This document shows, one piece after another, positions 25,834 through 32,962 of a stretch of DNA of 38,494 nucleotides. Source of the DNA: an uncultured Prevotellaceae bacterium (GTDB lineage Bacteria > Bacteroidota > Bacteroidia > Bacteroidales > Bacteroidaceae). Location of the stretch: contig USTH01000011.1 of assembly GCA_900557555.1 (NCBI GenBank), forward strand, positions 1-38,494, given 5' to 3'. A program made the translations under genes and the position numbers. A model generated the notes under the pieces. The model was given only the letters and a program-made list of their open reading frames with translations. It was not told the DNA's origin and did not search any database. How positions within the stretch are numbered: the first letter of the stretch is position 1; each line of letters begins with the position of its first letter.

Positions 25834-25923
25834 ATGTATATTATGTATGCGTCATTGGCAAATCTACGACTTCACAACCTTCTGCAACTCAAGGAGAGGG
25901 GCGGAAGCGATGTGCGTGTATAG
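25834..25923 (+). CDS. Leucine-rich leader peptide of the leu operon (attenuation)
   Basis: A 29-codon ORF from ATG 25834 (or 20 plus 6 codons from ATG 25843) to TAG 25921-25923. It begins MYIMYASLANLRLHNLLQLK and contains six leucine codons within 12 codons (TTG, CTA, CTT, CTT, CTG, CTC at 25855-25890), all different from the usual single preferred codon. It sits 10-20 nt after the predicted start of transcription, ends 20 bp before a terminator, and precedes leuA. These are the marks of a ribosome-stalling leader peptide that senses charged leucyl-tRNA. The peptide itself needs no function. Confidence 0.75.
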   Translation: MYIMYASLANLRLHNLLQLKERGGSDVRV

Positions 25924-25985
25924 AGGACGCCGCGCATGTACGGAAGCCTTTCTCACTCTGACGATGAGTGCGAAGGGTTTTTTTT
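25894..25985 (+). promoter_or_regulatory. Leu attenuator: antiterminator pairing and terminator
   Basis: The terminator stem pairs AAGCCTTTC (25944-25952) with GAAGGGTTT (25972-25980 area) plus an inner CACTC/GAGTG stem (25954-25958 / 25966-25970), and is followed by eight Ts (25978-25985), 28 bp before leuA. GAGAGGGGC (25894-25902) just after the leucine codons can pair over all 9 bases (two G-U) with GCCTTTCTC (25946-25954), the left arm of the terminator. The two structures exclude each other, as expected of an attenuator. Confidence 0.7.
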
Positions 25986-26012
25986 GTAATAGAATGATAT
26001 AACAAGAAAGAT

Positions 26013-27515
26013 ATGAGTGACAGACTTTACATTTTTGACACTACTCTCAGAGACGGCGAACAAGTGCCGGGTTGTCAGTTGAACACTGTGGAGAAGATAC
26101 AGGTGGCCAAACAGCTTGAGGCTCTTGGCGTTGATGTGATTGAGGCTGGTTTCCCTATTTCAAGTCCCGGTGATTTCAATAGTGTGATAGAAATCAGCAA
26201 GGCCGTGACGTGGCCTGTGATTTGTGCGTTGACACGTGCAGTGGAGAAGGACATTGACGTGGCTGCCGATGCATTGAAGTTTGCTAAGCGCAAGCGCATA
26301 CACACAGGTATCGGCACTTCACCCTCACATATCAGATATAAATTCAATTCCACGCCAGAGGAGATAATAGAGCGCGCTGTTGCTGCTGTGAAGTATGCAA
26401 AGCGCTATGTGGAGGATGTGGAATTCTATGCAGAGGATGCGGGGCGCACCGACAACGAGTACCTTGCCCGCGTTATTGATGCGGTGACAAAGGCTGGTGC
26501 TACAGTGTGTAACATTCCCGACACCACGGGTTTCCGCCTTCCCAACGAGTATAATGAGAAGATAAAATATCTCTATGAACATGTTGATGCCTTTGCGGCC
26601 GGCAAGAGTATACTTTCCACCCATTGCCACAATGACCTTGGCATGGCTACGGCAAACACTGTTGCCGGTGTGCTCGGTGGCGCCCGTCAGGTAGAGGTGA
26701 CTGTCAACGGTATCGGCGAAAGGGCTGGCAATACCTCTCTTGAGGAAATCGCCATGATATTCAAGACTCATCCAGACCTTGGCATTGATACTAATATCAA
26801 CACGACCAAGATCTATCCCACAAGCCGCATGGTCAGTTCGCTGATGAATATGCCTGTGCAGCCCAACAAGGCAGTTGTGGGACGCAATGCCTTTGCCCAC
26901 TCGAGCGGCATCCATCAAGACGGTGTGCTTAAGAACGCAGCTACCTATGAAATCATGGATCCTAAGGCCGTGGGTATAGACGACAACGCCATTGTGCTTA
27001 CAGCCCGCAGCGGTCGCGCCGCACTGAAGTACCGCCTTCATGTGAACGGTGTGGAGATTGATGATGCTAAGCTCGATAAGGTGTATGAAGAGTTCCTGAA
27101 GCTGGCAGACCGCAAGAAAGAGGTTACGGATGATGATGTGCTTGTGCTGGCAGGGGCCAACAGAGCCGCTACTCACGATATTAAACTTGACTATCTACAG
27201 GTTACCACGGGCATGGGCGTAAGGTCGGTTGCAAGCATCGGTCTGATAGTGGCAAGCGAGAAGTTTGAGGCTGCCGCAACCGGCAACGGTCCTGTTGACG
27301 CTGCCATAAAGGCTCTTAAGAACATCATCAGACGTGAGATGACCTTGAAGGAGTTTACCATACAGGCCATTAGCAAGGGGTCTGACGACATGGGCAAGGT
27401 GCACATGCAGGTTGAATATGACGGGCATCTCTATTACGGCTTCGGAGCAAACACTGATATTGTGACGGCTTCGGTTGAAGCGTATATTGATTGCATAAAT
27501 AAGTTTAAGCGATGA
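26013..27515 (+). CDS. leuA: 2-isopropylmalate synthase
   Basis: 500 residues. The HMGL-like barrel starts DTTLRDGEQVPG (R13, D14), has the metal pair H204 and H206 in STHCHNDLG, and NGIGERAGN. A linker region with RNAFAHSSGIHQDG is followed by the C-terminal leucine-binding regulatory domain (about 375-500). It condenses 2-oxoisovalerate and acetyl-CoA in the cytosol, the first committed step of leucine synthesis. Length and domains match LeuA; homologues acting on pyruvate (citramalate synthase) or 2-oxoglutarate (homocitrate synthase) are less likely given leuCD next to it. The stop overlaps the leuC start by 4 bp (ATGA). Regulation appears double: feedback domain plus upstream attenuator. 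Confidence 0.95.
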   Translation: MSDRLYIFDTTLRDGEQVPGCQLNTVEKIQVAKQLEALGVDVIEAGFPISSPGDFNSVIEISKAVTWPVICALTRAVEKDIDVAADALKFAKRKRIHTGIGTSPSHIRYKFNSTPEEIIERAVAAVKYAKRYVEDVEFYAEDAGRTDNEYLARVIDAVTKAGATVCNIPDTTGFRLPNEYNEKIKYLYEHVDAFAAGKSILSTHCHNDLGMATANTVAGVLGGARQVEVTVNGIGERAGNTSLEEIAMIFKTHPDLGIDTNINTTKIYPTSRMVSSLMNMPVQPNKAVVGRNAFAHSSGIHQDGVLKNAATYEIMDPKAVGIDDNAIVLTARSGRAALKYRLHVNGVEIDDAKLDKVYEEFLKLADRKKEVTDDDVLVLAGANRAATHDIKLDYLQVTTGMGVRSVASIGLIVASEKFEAAATGNGPVDAAIKALKNIIRREMTLKEFTIQAISKGSDDMGKVHMQVEYDGHLYYGFGANTDIVTASVEAYIDCINKFKR

Positions 27516-28903
27516 AGACGCTGTTTGACAAGATATGGGATGCCCATGTTGTGCAGAATGTGCCTGATGGCCCTACACAACTCTATATTGACCGCTTGTT
27601 TTTGCATGAGGTTACAAGTCCGCAGGCTTTCGACACCTTGAGGGACAAAGGGGTCGGAGTTTTCCGCCCTGACCACATCTATGCGATGCCTGACCACAAT
27701 ACCCCGTCTGACCAACAGGAGTATATTAATGACCCCGTTGGACGCAACCAGGTTGAGACCCTTAAGAAAAATTGTGAAGAGTTCGGTATCAAACATTTTG
27801 ATATGGGCACCAAAGATAACGGAATCATACACGTGGTTGGCCCCGAGAAGGCCTTGTCGCTGCCTGGCATGACCATAGTCTGTGGCGATTCCCATACGAG
27901 CACTCACGGTGCCGTTGGCGCTTTGGCCATTGGTATCGGTACTTCTGAGGTTGCCCAAGTGCTGGCTTCTCAGTGCATCTTGCAGCAGAAGCCCAAAACT
28001 ATGCGCATAAACATAGAGGGAGAGTTGGGGCCTGGTGTTACCGCCAAGGATGTGGCCTTGTATATCATGGCGAAGCTCACTACCGGCGGAGCTACCGGCC
28101 ATGCAGTGGAATATGCGGGCAGCGCCATCAGAAGTATGTCGATGGAAGGCAGGCTGACATTGTCGAACCTCTCAATAGAAATGGGTAGCCGTGCGGGTAT
28201 CATTGCTCCCGATGAGATTACTTTTGAATACCTCAAAGGCAAGGAATACGCCCCCACAGGCAAGGCTTGGGACGAGGCTGTTGAGAAATGGAAAACGCTG
28301 CGCACCGATGATGGCGCTGTCTTTGACAAGGAGGTAACCTTCATGGCAGAAGACATTAAGCCACGCATCACTTATGGCACAAATCCCGGTGCGGGCATTG
28401 CCATAGACGAAGCGATACCTGCGCTTGAGAGTGTGCCGGAAGCCGAAAGAACTGGTTTCCTCTCGCAGTTGGAATATATGCAGTTCAAACCTGGTGAACG
28501 CCTTGAGGGCAAACCTGTGGACTACTGTTTTCTTGGGGCGTGTACAAATGGTCGCATAGAGGATTTTCGTGCTTTTGCCTCCATTGTAAAAGGAAAGAAG
28601 AAAGCCGACAATGTCGTTGCGTGGCTCGTGCCTGGCAGTTGGAGTGTAAGACAACAGATACAGGCTGAGGGCATCGACAGAATACTTGAGGATGCAGGAT
28701 TTGAACTGCGCTTGCCTTCGTGCTCGGCTTGTCTGGCCATGAATCCTGACAAAGTACCAGCGGGCAAGCTCTGCATAAGTACAAGTAACCGTAATTTTGT
28801 GGGGCGTCAAGGTCCCGGTGCTCGCACTGTTCTCGCCTCGCCTCTGGTTGTGGCGGCTGCTGCAGTGACAGGAAAGATTACAGACCCACGTAAGATAATG
28901 TAA
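27512..28903 (+). CDS. leuC: 3-isopropylmalate dehydratase large subunit
   Basis: 463 residues, typical of bacterial LeuC. Aconitase-family signatures include GDSHTSTHGAVGALAIGIGTSEVAQVLASQ and the [4Fe-4S] cysteines in CFLGACTNGRIEDFR and LPSCSACLAMNPD (CxxC). With LeuD it isomerises 2-isopropylmalate to 3-isopropylmalate. The start overlaps the leuA stop and leuD begins 4 bp after its stop, so the three are translationally linked. Confidence 0.97.
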   Translation: MKTLFDKIWDAHVVQNVPDGPTQLYIDRLFLHEVTSPQAFDTLRDKGVGVFRPDHIYAMPDHNTPSDQQEYINDPVGRNQVETLKKNCEEFGIKHFDMGTKDNGIIHVVGPEKALSLPGMTIVCGDSHTSTHGAVGALAIGIGTSEVAQVLASQCILQQKPKTMRINIEGELGPGVTAKDVALYIMAKLTTGGATGHAVEYAGSAIRSMSMEGRLTLSNLSIEMGSRAGIIAPDEITFEYLKGKEYAPTGKAWDEAVEKWKTLRTDDGAVFDKEVTFMAEDIKPRITYGTNPGAGIAIDEAIPALESVPEAERTGFLSQLEYMQFKPGERLEGKPVDYCFLGACTNGRIEDFRAFASIVKGKKKADNVVAWLVPGSWSVRQQIQAEGIDRILEDAGFELRLPSCSACLAMNPDKVPAGKLCISTSNRNFVGRQGPGARTVLASPLVVAAAAVTGKITDPRKIM

Positions 28904-28907
28904 GGAT

Positions 28908-29531
28908 ATGGACAAGCGTAAATTTGACATAATACAAAGCACCTGCATTCCTATTGCCATTGACAATTGCAATACGGATCTTATCATCCCAGCGCGCTAT
29001 TTGGCATCGACAACGCGTGACCCGAAGTTTTTTGGCGATGCTTTCATGCACGACTTGCGCTATGACGGCAACGGCAATCCCATAAGCGACTTTGTGCTGA
29101 ACAAACCAGAGTATAGCGAGAAGCCTAACAATGGTGTTCATGAAATCATCGTGGCTGGCCGAAATTGGGGCTCGGGTTCGAGTCGTGAACATGCCGCATG
29201 GGCTATTGCAGGCTATGGAGTGAGGGTTGTTATCAGTTCGTCTTTTGCTGACATTCACCGCAATAATCTGCTGAATAGCTTTGTGTTACCGGTGGTTGTT
29301 ACAGAAGATTTTCGGGTGGAATTGCTTGAAACAGTCAGCTCTGACCCCATGGCTCAGATAAAGGTAGACCTGCCTTCGCAGACAGTGACAAACATTGCAA
29401 CGGGACACTCGGAAACGTTCGGTATAAATGGATACAAGAAGTATTGTCTGATGAATGCTTTGGATGACATAGACTTCTTGCTCGAAAATAAGGATAAAAT
29501 AGAAAAGTTCGAATTAGAACGGACAAAATGA
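28908..29531 (+). CDS. leuD: 3-isopropylmalate dehydratase small subunit
   Basis: 207 residues, normal for LeuD. The swivel-domain motif GRNWGSGSSREHAAWAI is complete, followed by GVRVVISSSFADIHRNNLLN. It pairs with LeuC. leuB (3-isopropylmalate dehydrogenase), often in the same cluster in Bacteroidales, does not follow; the next gene is a lipoprotein 7 bp later, which therefore is probably co-transcribed. Confidence 0.97.
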   Translation: MDKRKFDIIQSTCIPIAIDNCNTDLIIPARYLASTTRDPKFFGDAFMHDLRYDGNGNPISDFVLNKPEYSEKPNNGVHEIIVAGRNWGSGSSREHAAWAIAGYGVRVVISSSFADIHRNNLLNSFVLPVVVTEDFRVELLETVSSDPMAQIKVDLPSQTVTNIATGHSETFGINGYKKYCLMNALDDIDFLLENKDKIEKFELERTK

Positions 29532-29538
29532 CTATGGT

Positions 29539-30396
29539 ATGAAAAAGCTGTTGATACCATTTCTTATGCTTGCGCTGCTCTCTTCTTGCGGAGGGAACAA
29601 GGTAGAGAACAATAATGCCGCAGACTCGACAGACAGCGTCATAGACACTGTGGCACCGACTCCTGTGGACAAAGAAGACCCTATTATAGCTCAGACCAAG
29701 GTGTCGAAGGCTGCCGATGGTGTGTTTTATGACTTCATATCATCGTTTTGCCAGAACAGCGCATATCAGAAGTCCAGGGTTAAGTTTCCGCTTCCTTGTA
29801 CGGTTAACGGACAAAAAATTACAGTAACACGCGATGAGTGGCATTTCTCTAAGTTATACTACAACTCTGATATCTATACGGTATTCTTTCCTGATATGCG
29901 GTCTGTCAGACTGGAGACTGACAAGAATGTCACGAAAGTCAAGGTGCAGTGGTACAACATAAGCTCTGACGTTGTCAGCAGTTATAATTTCGAGAAGACT
30001 GATGACAAATGGATGCTTACCTCAATTGTAGAGCACCCCATCGACGTAGATGCCGACAATGGATTTATTGGCTTCTATATGAAATTTATATCCGACAAAG
30101 CGTACCGGATGAACCATATTGCGGAAACCATTATCTATGACGGGATAGACCCTGACTATACTGATGAGTTTGACATGAAAATGGTCAAAAACAAGAAAAT
30201 CAACATCTCCCAATGGGACGAGACGCTGATACCTGATTTGCCTGACACACAGTTCTCTAACATTGATTTCGGACAAAACTTGGAGGGTGATGGGCGTGTA
30301 GTGTCGGTAGAGTCTCCGTCTTCGGGATTCGGCAGCCGTCTGCATTTTCACAAGGAATCGGGTAAATGGCTGTTGTATAAAGTGGAGAACCTGTAA
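29539..30396 (+). CDS. Lipoprotein, DUF4348-like
   Basis: 285 residues. The signal peptide ends in a lipobox LSSC with Cys17 (MKKLLIPFLMLALLSSCGGNK); there is no acidic surface-export signal right after the Cys, so it may face the periplasm. An Asp/Ser/Thr-rich linker (about 22-50) is followed by a folded part with FYDFISSFCQNSAYQKSRVKFPL and a repeated use of W and F near the end (HFHKESGKWLLYKVENL). This pattern looks like DUF4348, a Bacteroidetes family of unknown function; the assignment is from memory. It sits 7 bp after leuD and 33 bp before murB, in one apparent transcription unit, without an obvious link to either. Confidence 0.7.
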   Translation: MKKLLIPFLMLALLSSCGGNKVENNNAADSTDSVIDTVAPTPVDKEDPIIAQTKVSKAADGVFYDFISSFCQNSAYQKSRVKFPLPCTVNGQKITVTRDEWHFSKLYYNSDIYTVFFPDMRSVRLETDKNVTKVKVQWYNISSDVVSSYNFEKTDDKWMLTSIVEHPIDVDADNGFIGFYMKFISDKAYRMNHIAETIIYDGIDPDYTDEFDMKMVKNKKINISQWDETLIPDLPDTQFSNIDFGQNLEGDGRVVSVESPSSGFGSRLHFHKESGKWLLYKVENL

Positions 30397-30429
30397 CAAA
30401 CCCTATCAACTATTTAAAATTCAGTAACT

Positions 30430-31428
30430 ATGCAAACCTTTACAGACTACTCTTTGTTGCACCACAACTCCTTTGGTCTTGATGTGAAGGCCCGAAAATT
30501 TGTGGAGTACGAAAATATTCATGAACTTCAACATTTTTTGTTTACCCACGACTGTAGTGAGCCTTTGCTTCATATTGGCGGTGGCAACAATTTGCTTTTT
30601 ACAAAGGATTTTGAAGGTACTGTGCTCCACAGTGCCATAAAAGGTTTTGAGGAAATCGGCAGAGATGGTAACGACGTGCATATCCGTCTTGGTGCGGCCA
30701 TGACTTGGGATCGTGTCATAGAGAGTACCTTGCGACGGGGATATTTCGGATTGGAGAACCTCTCGTCCATCCCCTCGGAGGTTGGAGCAGCTGTAGTTCA
30801 GAACATTGGTGCCTATGGTGCGGAGATAAAGGATTTTGTGGAGAGTGTGGAAGCCGTTTCGCTGACAACAGGCGAAGTGCATGAGTTTTCCAACGAAGAC
30901 TGTGGCTTTGCATATCGCCATAGCAATTTTAAAGGTCCGTGGAGAGGGCAGTATGCGGTGACTCATGTGACACTGAAACTGTCGCTGGATTTCAAGCCCA
31001 ATCTTTCATATCATACTTTGGCAGACCATGCTTCAGGCAAGATAAATGCCACGGACTTGCGCGAGATGATTGTTGAGCTTCGCTCTACCAAATTGCCTGA
31101 CCCAAAGGTGTTGGGCAATGCTGGCAGCTTCTTTATGAACCCTGTTGTCAGCAGGGAGACTTACGAGAGAATTAGCCGGGATTATCCAACGGTTCCGCAC
31201 TATTCCATGCCTGATGGTGTTAAGATTCCGGCAGGCTGGCTGATTGAGAAGTGTGGTTGGAAAGGTAAGACAATGGGTCGCGCCGCTGTCTACAGCAAAC
31301 AGGCTCTGGTGCTTGTCAACATGGGCGGTGCGACACCGCAGGACATCGTCAGCTTGGCAGAAGCTGTGTGTGCAGACGTCAAGAACAAATTTGACATTCA
31401 ACTGGAATCTGAGGTCATCTGGGTATAA
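30430..31428 (+). CDS. murB: UDP-N-acetylenolpyruvoylglucosamine reductase
   Basis: 332 residues, the longer type I MurB. It reduces UDP-GlcNAc-enolpyruvate to UDP-MurNAc with NADPH and FAD in the cytosol. FAD-binding signatures are GGGNNLLFTKDFEG and SSIPSEVGAAVVQNIGAYGAEIKD; the catalytic part has FAYRHSNFK, the active-site serine region LGNAGSFFMNPVV, and KIPAGWLIEKCGWKGKTMG. The start ATG is 33 bp after the lipoprotein stop. The MBL hydrolase follows after 9 bp. Confidence 0.97.
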   Translation: MQTFTDYSLLHHNSFGLDVKARKFVEYENIHELQHFLFTHDCSEPLLHIGGGNNLLFTKDFEGTVLHSAIKGFEEIGRDGNDVHIRLGAAMTWDRVIESTLRRGYFGLENLSSIPSEVGAAVVQNIGAYGAEIKDFVESVEAVSLTTGEVHEFSNEDCGFAYRHSNFKGPWRGQYAVTHVTLKLSLDFKPNLSYHTLADHASGKINATDLREMIVELRSTKLPDPKVLGNAGSFFMNPVVSRETYERISRDYPTVPHYSMPDGVKIPAGWLIEKCGWKGKTMGRAAVYSKQALVLVNMGGATPQDIVSLAEAVCADVKNKFDIQLESEVIWV

Positions 31429-31437
31429 GCTTTTGGC

Positions 31438-32286
31438 ATGAAACTGACGTTTCTCGGTACTGGCACTTCTAACGGTGTCCCTGTGATAGGGTGCGGTTGT
31501 GAAGTGTGCAAGTCGACGGACTTACACGACAAGAGACTGCGTTCAAGTGTCTTATTAGAGTTTGATGCTGATGGTGAGTGGTGTGACGATGCCAGTGGGA
31601 GTCAATCACGCTACAAGTTAGACAAGGATTCGTTGCTTGTTCCTCCGAAGGCAAGTGGAACGCGCATGTTGATTGATTGCGGTCCCGACTTTAGGCAGCA
31701 GATGCTGAACGTGCCCTATGGCCCCATTCATGCTGTGCTGGTAACCCACGAGCATTATGATCACGTGGGCGGCATAGATGACCTTAGGCCTTTCTGTGTT
31801 TTCAACACTGTCAACATCTATGGTGAGGCAGAGGTTGTAAGGCACTTGTCTGAACGTATGCCGTATTGTTTTGGGCCAGGCAAATATCCTTCTGCACCAT
31901 CTTTGAAGCTCAATGTCATCAGTCCCTACAATGCTTTTCAAGTACACGATATCTGCATTGAACCCCTTAGGGTGATGCACGGTAAACTGCCGATAATTGG
32001 TTTTCGCATAGGTAGGTTTGCGTATGTTACCGACATGAGTGTGATGCCCGCCGAAACTTTCAGACGGCTTAAGGGACTTGACGTGCTGGTTGTGAACGCT
32101 TTGAGGAAATCACACCATCCCACACACCAAAGTATTAGTGAGGCTTTGCGACTTGTCAGCGAACTAAAGCCGTCAAGAGCATTCTTTACTCATCTTGCAC
32201 ATTCTGCTGGCTTGCATTCTGATTCGTCGTCTTTTTTGCCCTGCAATGTGAGCTTTGCCTATGACGGTTTGGTCGTGAACGTGTAA
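31438..32286 (+). CDS. MBL-fold metal hydrolase, PhnP-like
   Basis: 282 residues. The metallo-beta-lactamase motif THEHYDHVGG gives H104, H106, D108 and H109; YVTDMS and SHHPTH are further metal-site regions. Near the N terminus GCGCEVC (C19, C21, C24) resembles the structural zinc site of PhnP. Members hydrolyse cyclic phosphodiesters, but in Bacteroidetes the gene is usually found without phn genes and its role is not known. It is the last gene of the run that starts at leuA. A weak hairpin (32304-32324) follows. Confidence 0.85.
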   Translation: MKLTFLGTGTSNGVPVIGCGCEVCKSTDLHDKRLRSSVLLEFDADGEWCDDASGSQSRYKLDKDSLLVPPKASGTRMLIDCGPDFRQQMLNVPYGPIHAVLVTHEHYDHVGGIDDLRPFCVFNTVNIYGEAEVVRHLSERMPYCFGPGKYPSAPSLKLNVISPYNAFQVHDICIEPLRVMHGKLPIIGFRIGRFAYVTDMSVMPAETFRRLKGLDVLVVNALRKSHHPTHQSISEALRLVSELKPSRAFFTHLAHSAGLHSDSSSFLPCNVSFAYDGLVVNV

Positions 32287-32331
32287 TTATGCTATTTTTT
32301 GTGATGTAAATGTTATTTTTACATTTGGTAG

Positions 32332-32363
32332 TTTGTTATAAGAGATTATTTCTGTAATTTTGC
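32332..32363 (+). promoter_or_regulatory. Probable promoter of the DUF3575-OmpA-barrel operon
   Basis: TTTG at 32332-32335 and TAATTTTGC at 32355-32363, 19 bp apart, match the -33/-7 consensus. The leader is about 20-25 nt. Confidence 0.65.
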
Positions 32364-32392
32364 ACTTTAAAGTAAAAACAACGGGTGAAGCA

Positions 32393-32938
32393 ATGAATAA
32401 GTCTGTAAAAAAGATTTTATCGGCATCTGCAATTGGAATGCTGATATGTTTGTCGTCGGGCGTGAGGGCCCAAAAGATTGCATTGAAGACTAACGCACTT
32501 GAATGGCTGTGTTTGTCTCCCAATGCGGGTTTGGAGACCCGTCTGTCCAAACATTTCAGTTTGAATTTAGAGGCTTCTGGTAGTGTGGCGAAGTTTGATG
32601 ACAAAAGATTTCGCCACTTTACTTTTAGACCAGAGCTGCGCTATTGGTTCAGCGGCAGAATGCAGACTCATCATTTTGTGGGTCTGATGCCAATAGGTAC
32701 GGCCTATGATATAAAATTGAATGACACCCGCCACAAGGGCTGGGGCTTGGGTATGGGGGCGACCTACGGTTATAGCCTCGTCTTAAGCAAACACTTCAGT
32801 GTGGAGGGAACGGTCGGTGCCGGTCTGCTGAATTATGAAGAGAAAAAATACAGCAAGACAGAGAACGGAGAGAAAGTTTACAAAAAGACAGCTCTGTGTC
32901 CGCTGAAGTTGGGCATCAGTGCCGTTTATGTATTTTAA
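32393..32938 (+). CDS. DUF3575 outer-membrane-associated protein
   Basis: 181 residues from ATG 32393, chosen over an in-frame TTG at 32360 that overlaps the promoter. A signal peptide is evident (MNKSVKKILSASAIGMLICLSSGVRA). The mature part begins QKIALKTNALEWLCLSPNAGLE and continues as beta strands with FRPELRYWFSG, HFVGLMPIGTAYDIKL, KGWGLGMGATYGYSLVLSKHFSVEGTVGAGLL, ending VYVF. This fits DUF3575, an eight-strand-like barrel family in Bacteroidetes that is often encoded with OmpA-like/DUF3868 proteins. It probably sits in the outer membrane. Next gene starts 24 bp after its stop. Confidence 0.85.
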   Translation: MNKSVKKILSASAIGMLICLSSGVRAQKIALKTNALEWLCLSPNAGLETRLSKHFSLNLEASGSVAKFDDKRFRHFTFRPELRYWFSGRMQTHHFVGLMPIGTAYDIKLNDTRHKGWGLGMGATYGYSLVLSKHFSVEGTVGAGLLNYEEKKYSKTENGEKVYKKTALCPLKLGISAVYVF

Positions 32939-32962
32939 TTGGTCGATAACGAATCTTGTTTT

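Noticed and set aside
25793..26002. 69-codon ORF in the leu leader region
   Set aside because: It overlaps the promoter and terminator in a different frame from the Leu-rich leader and has no recognisable features.
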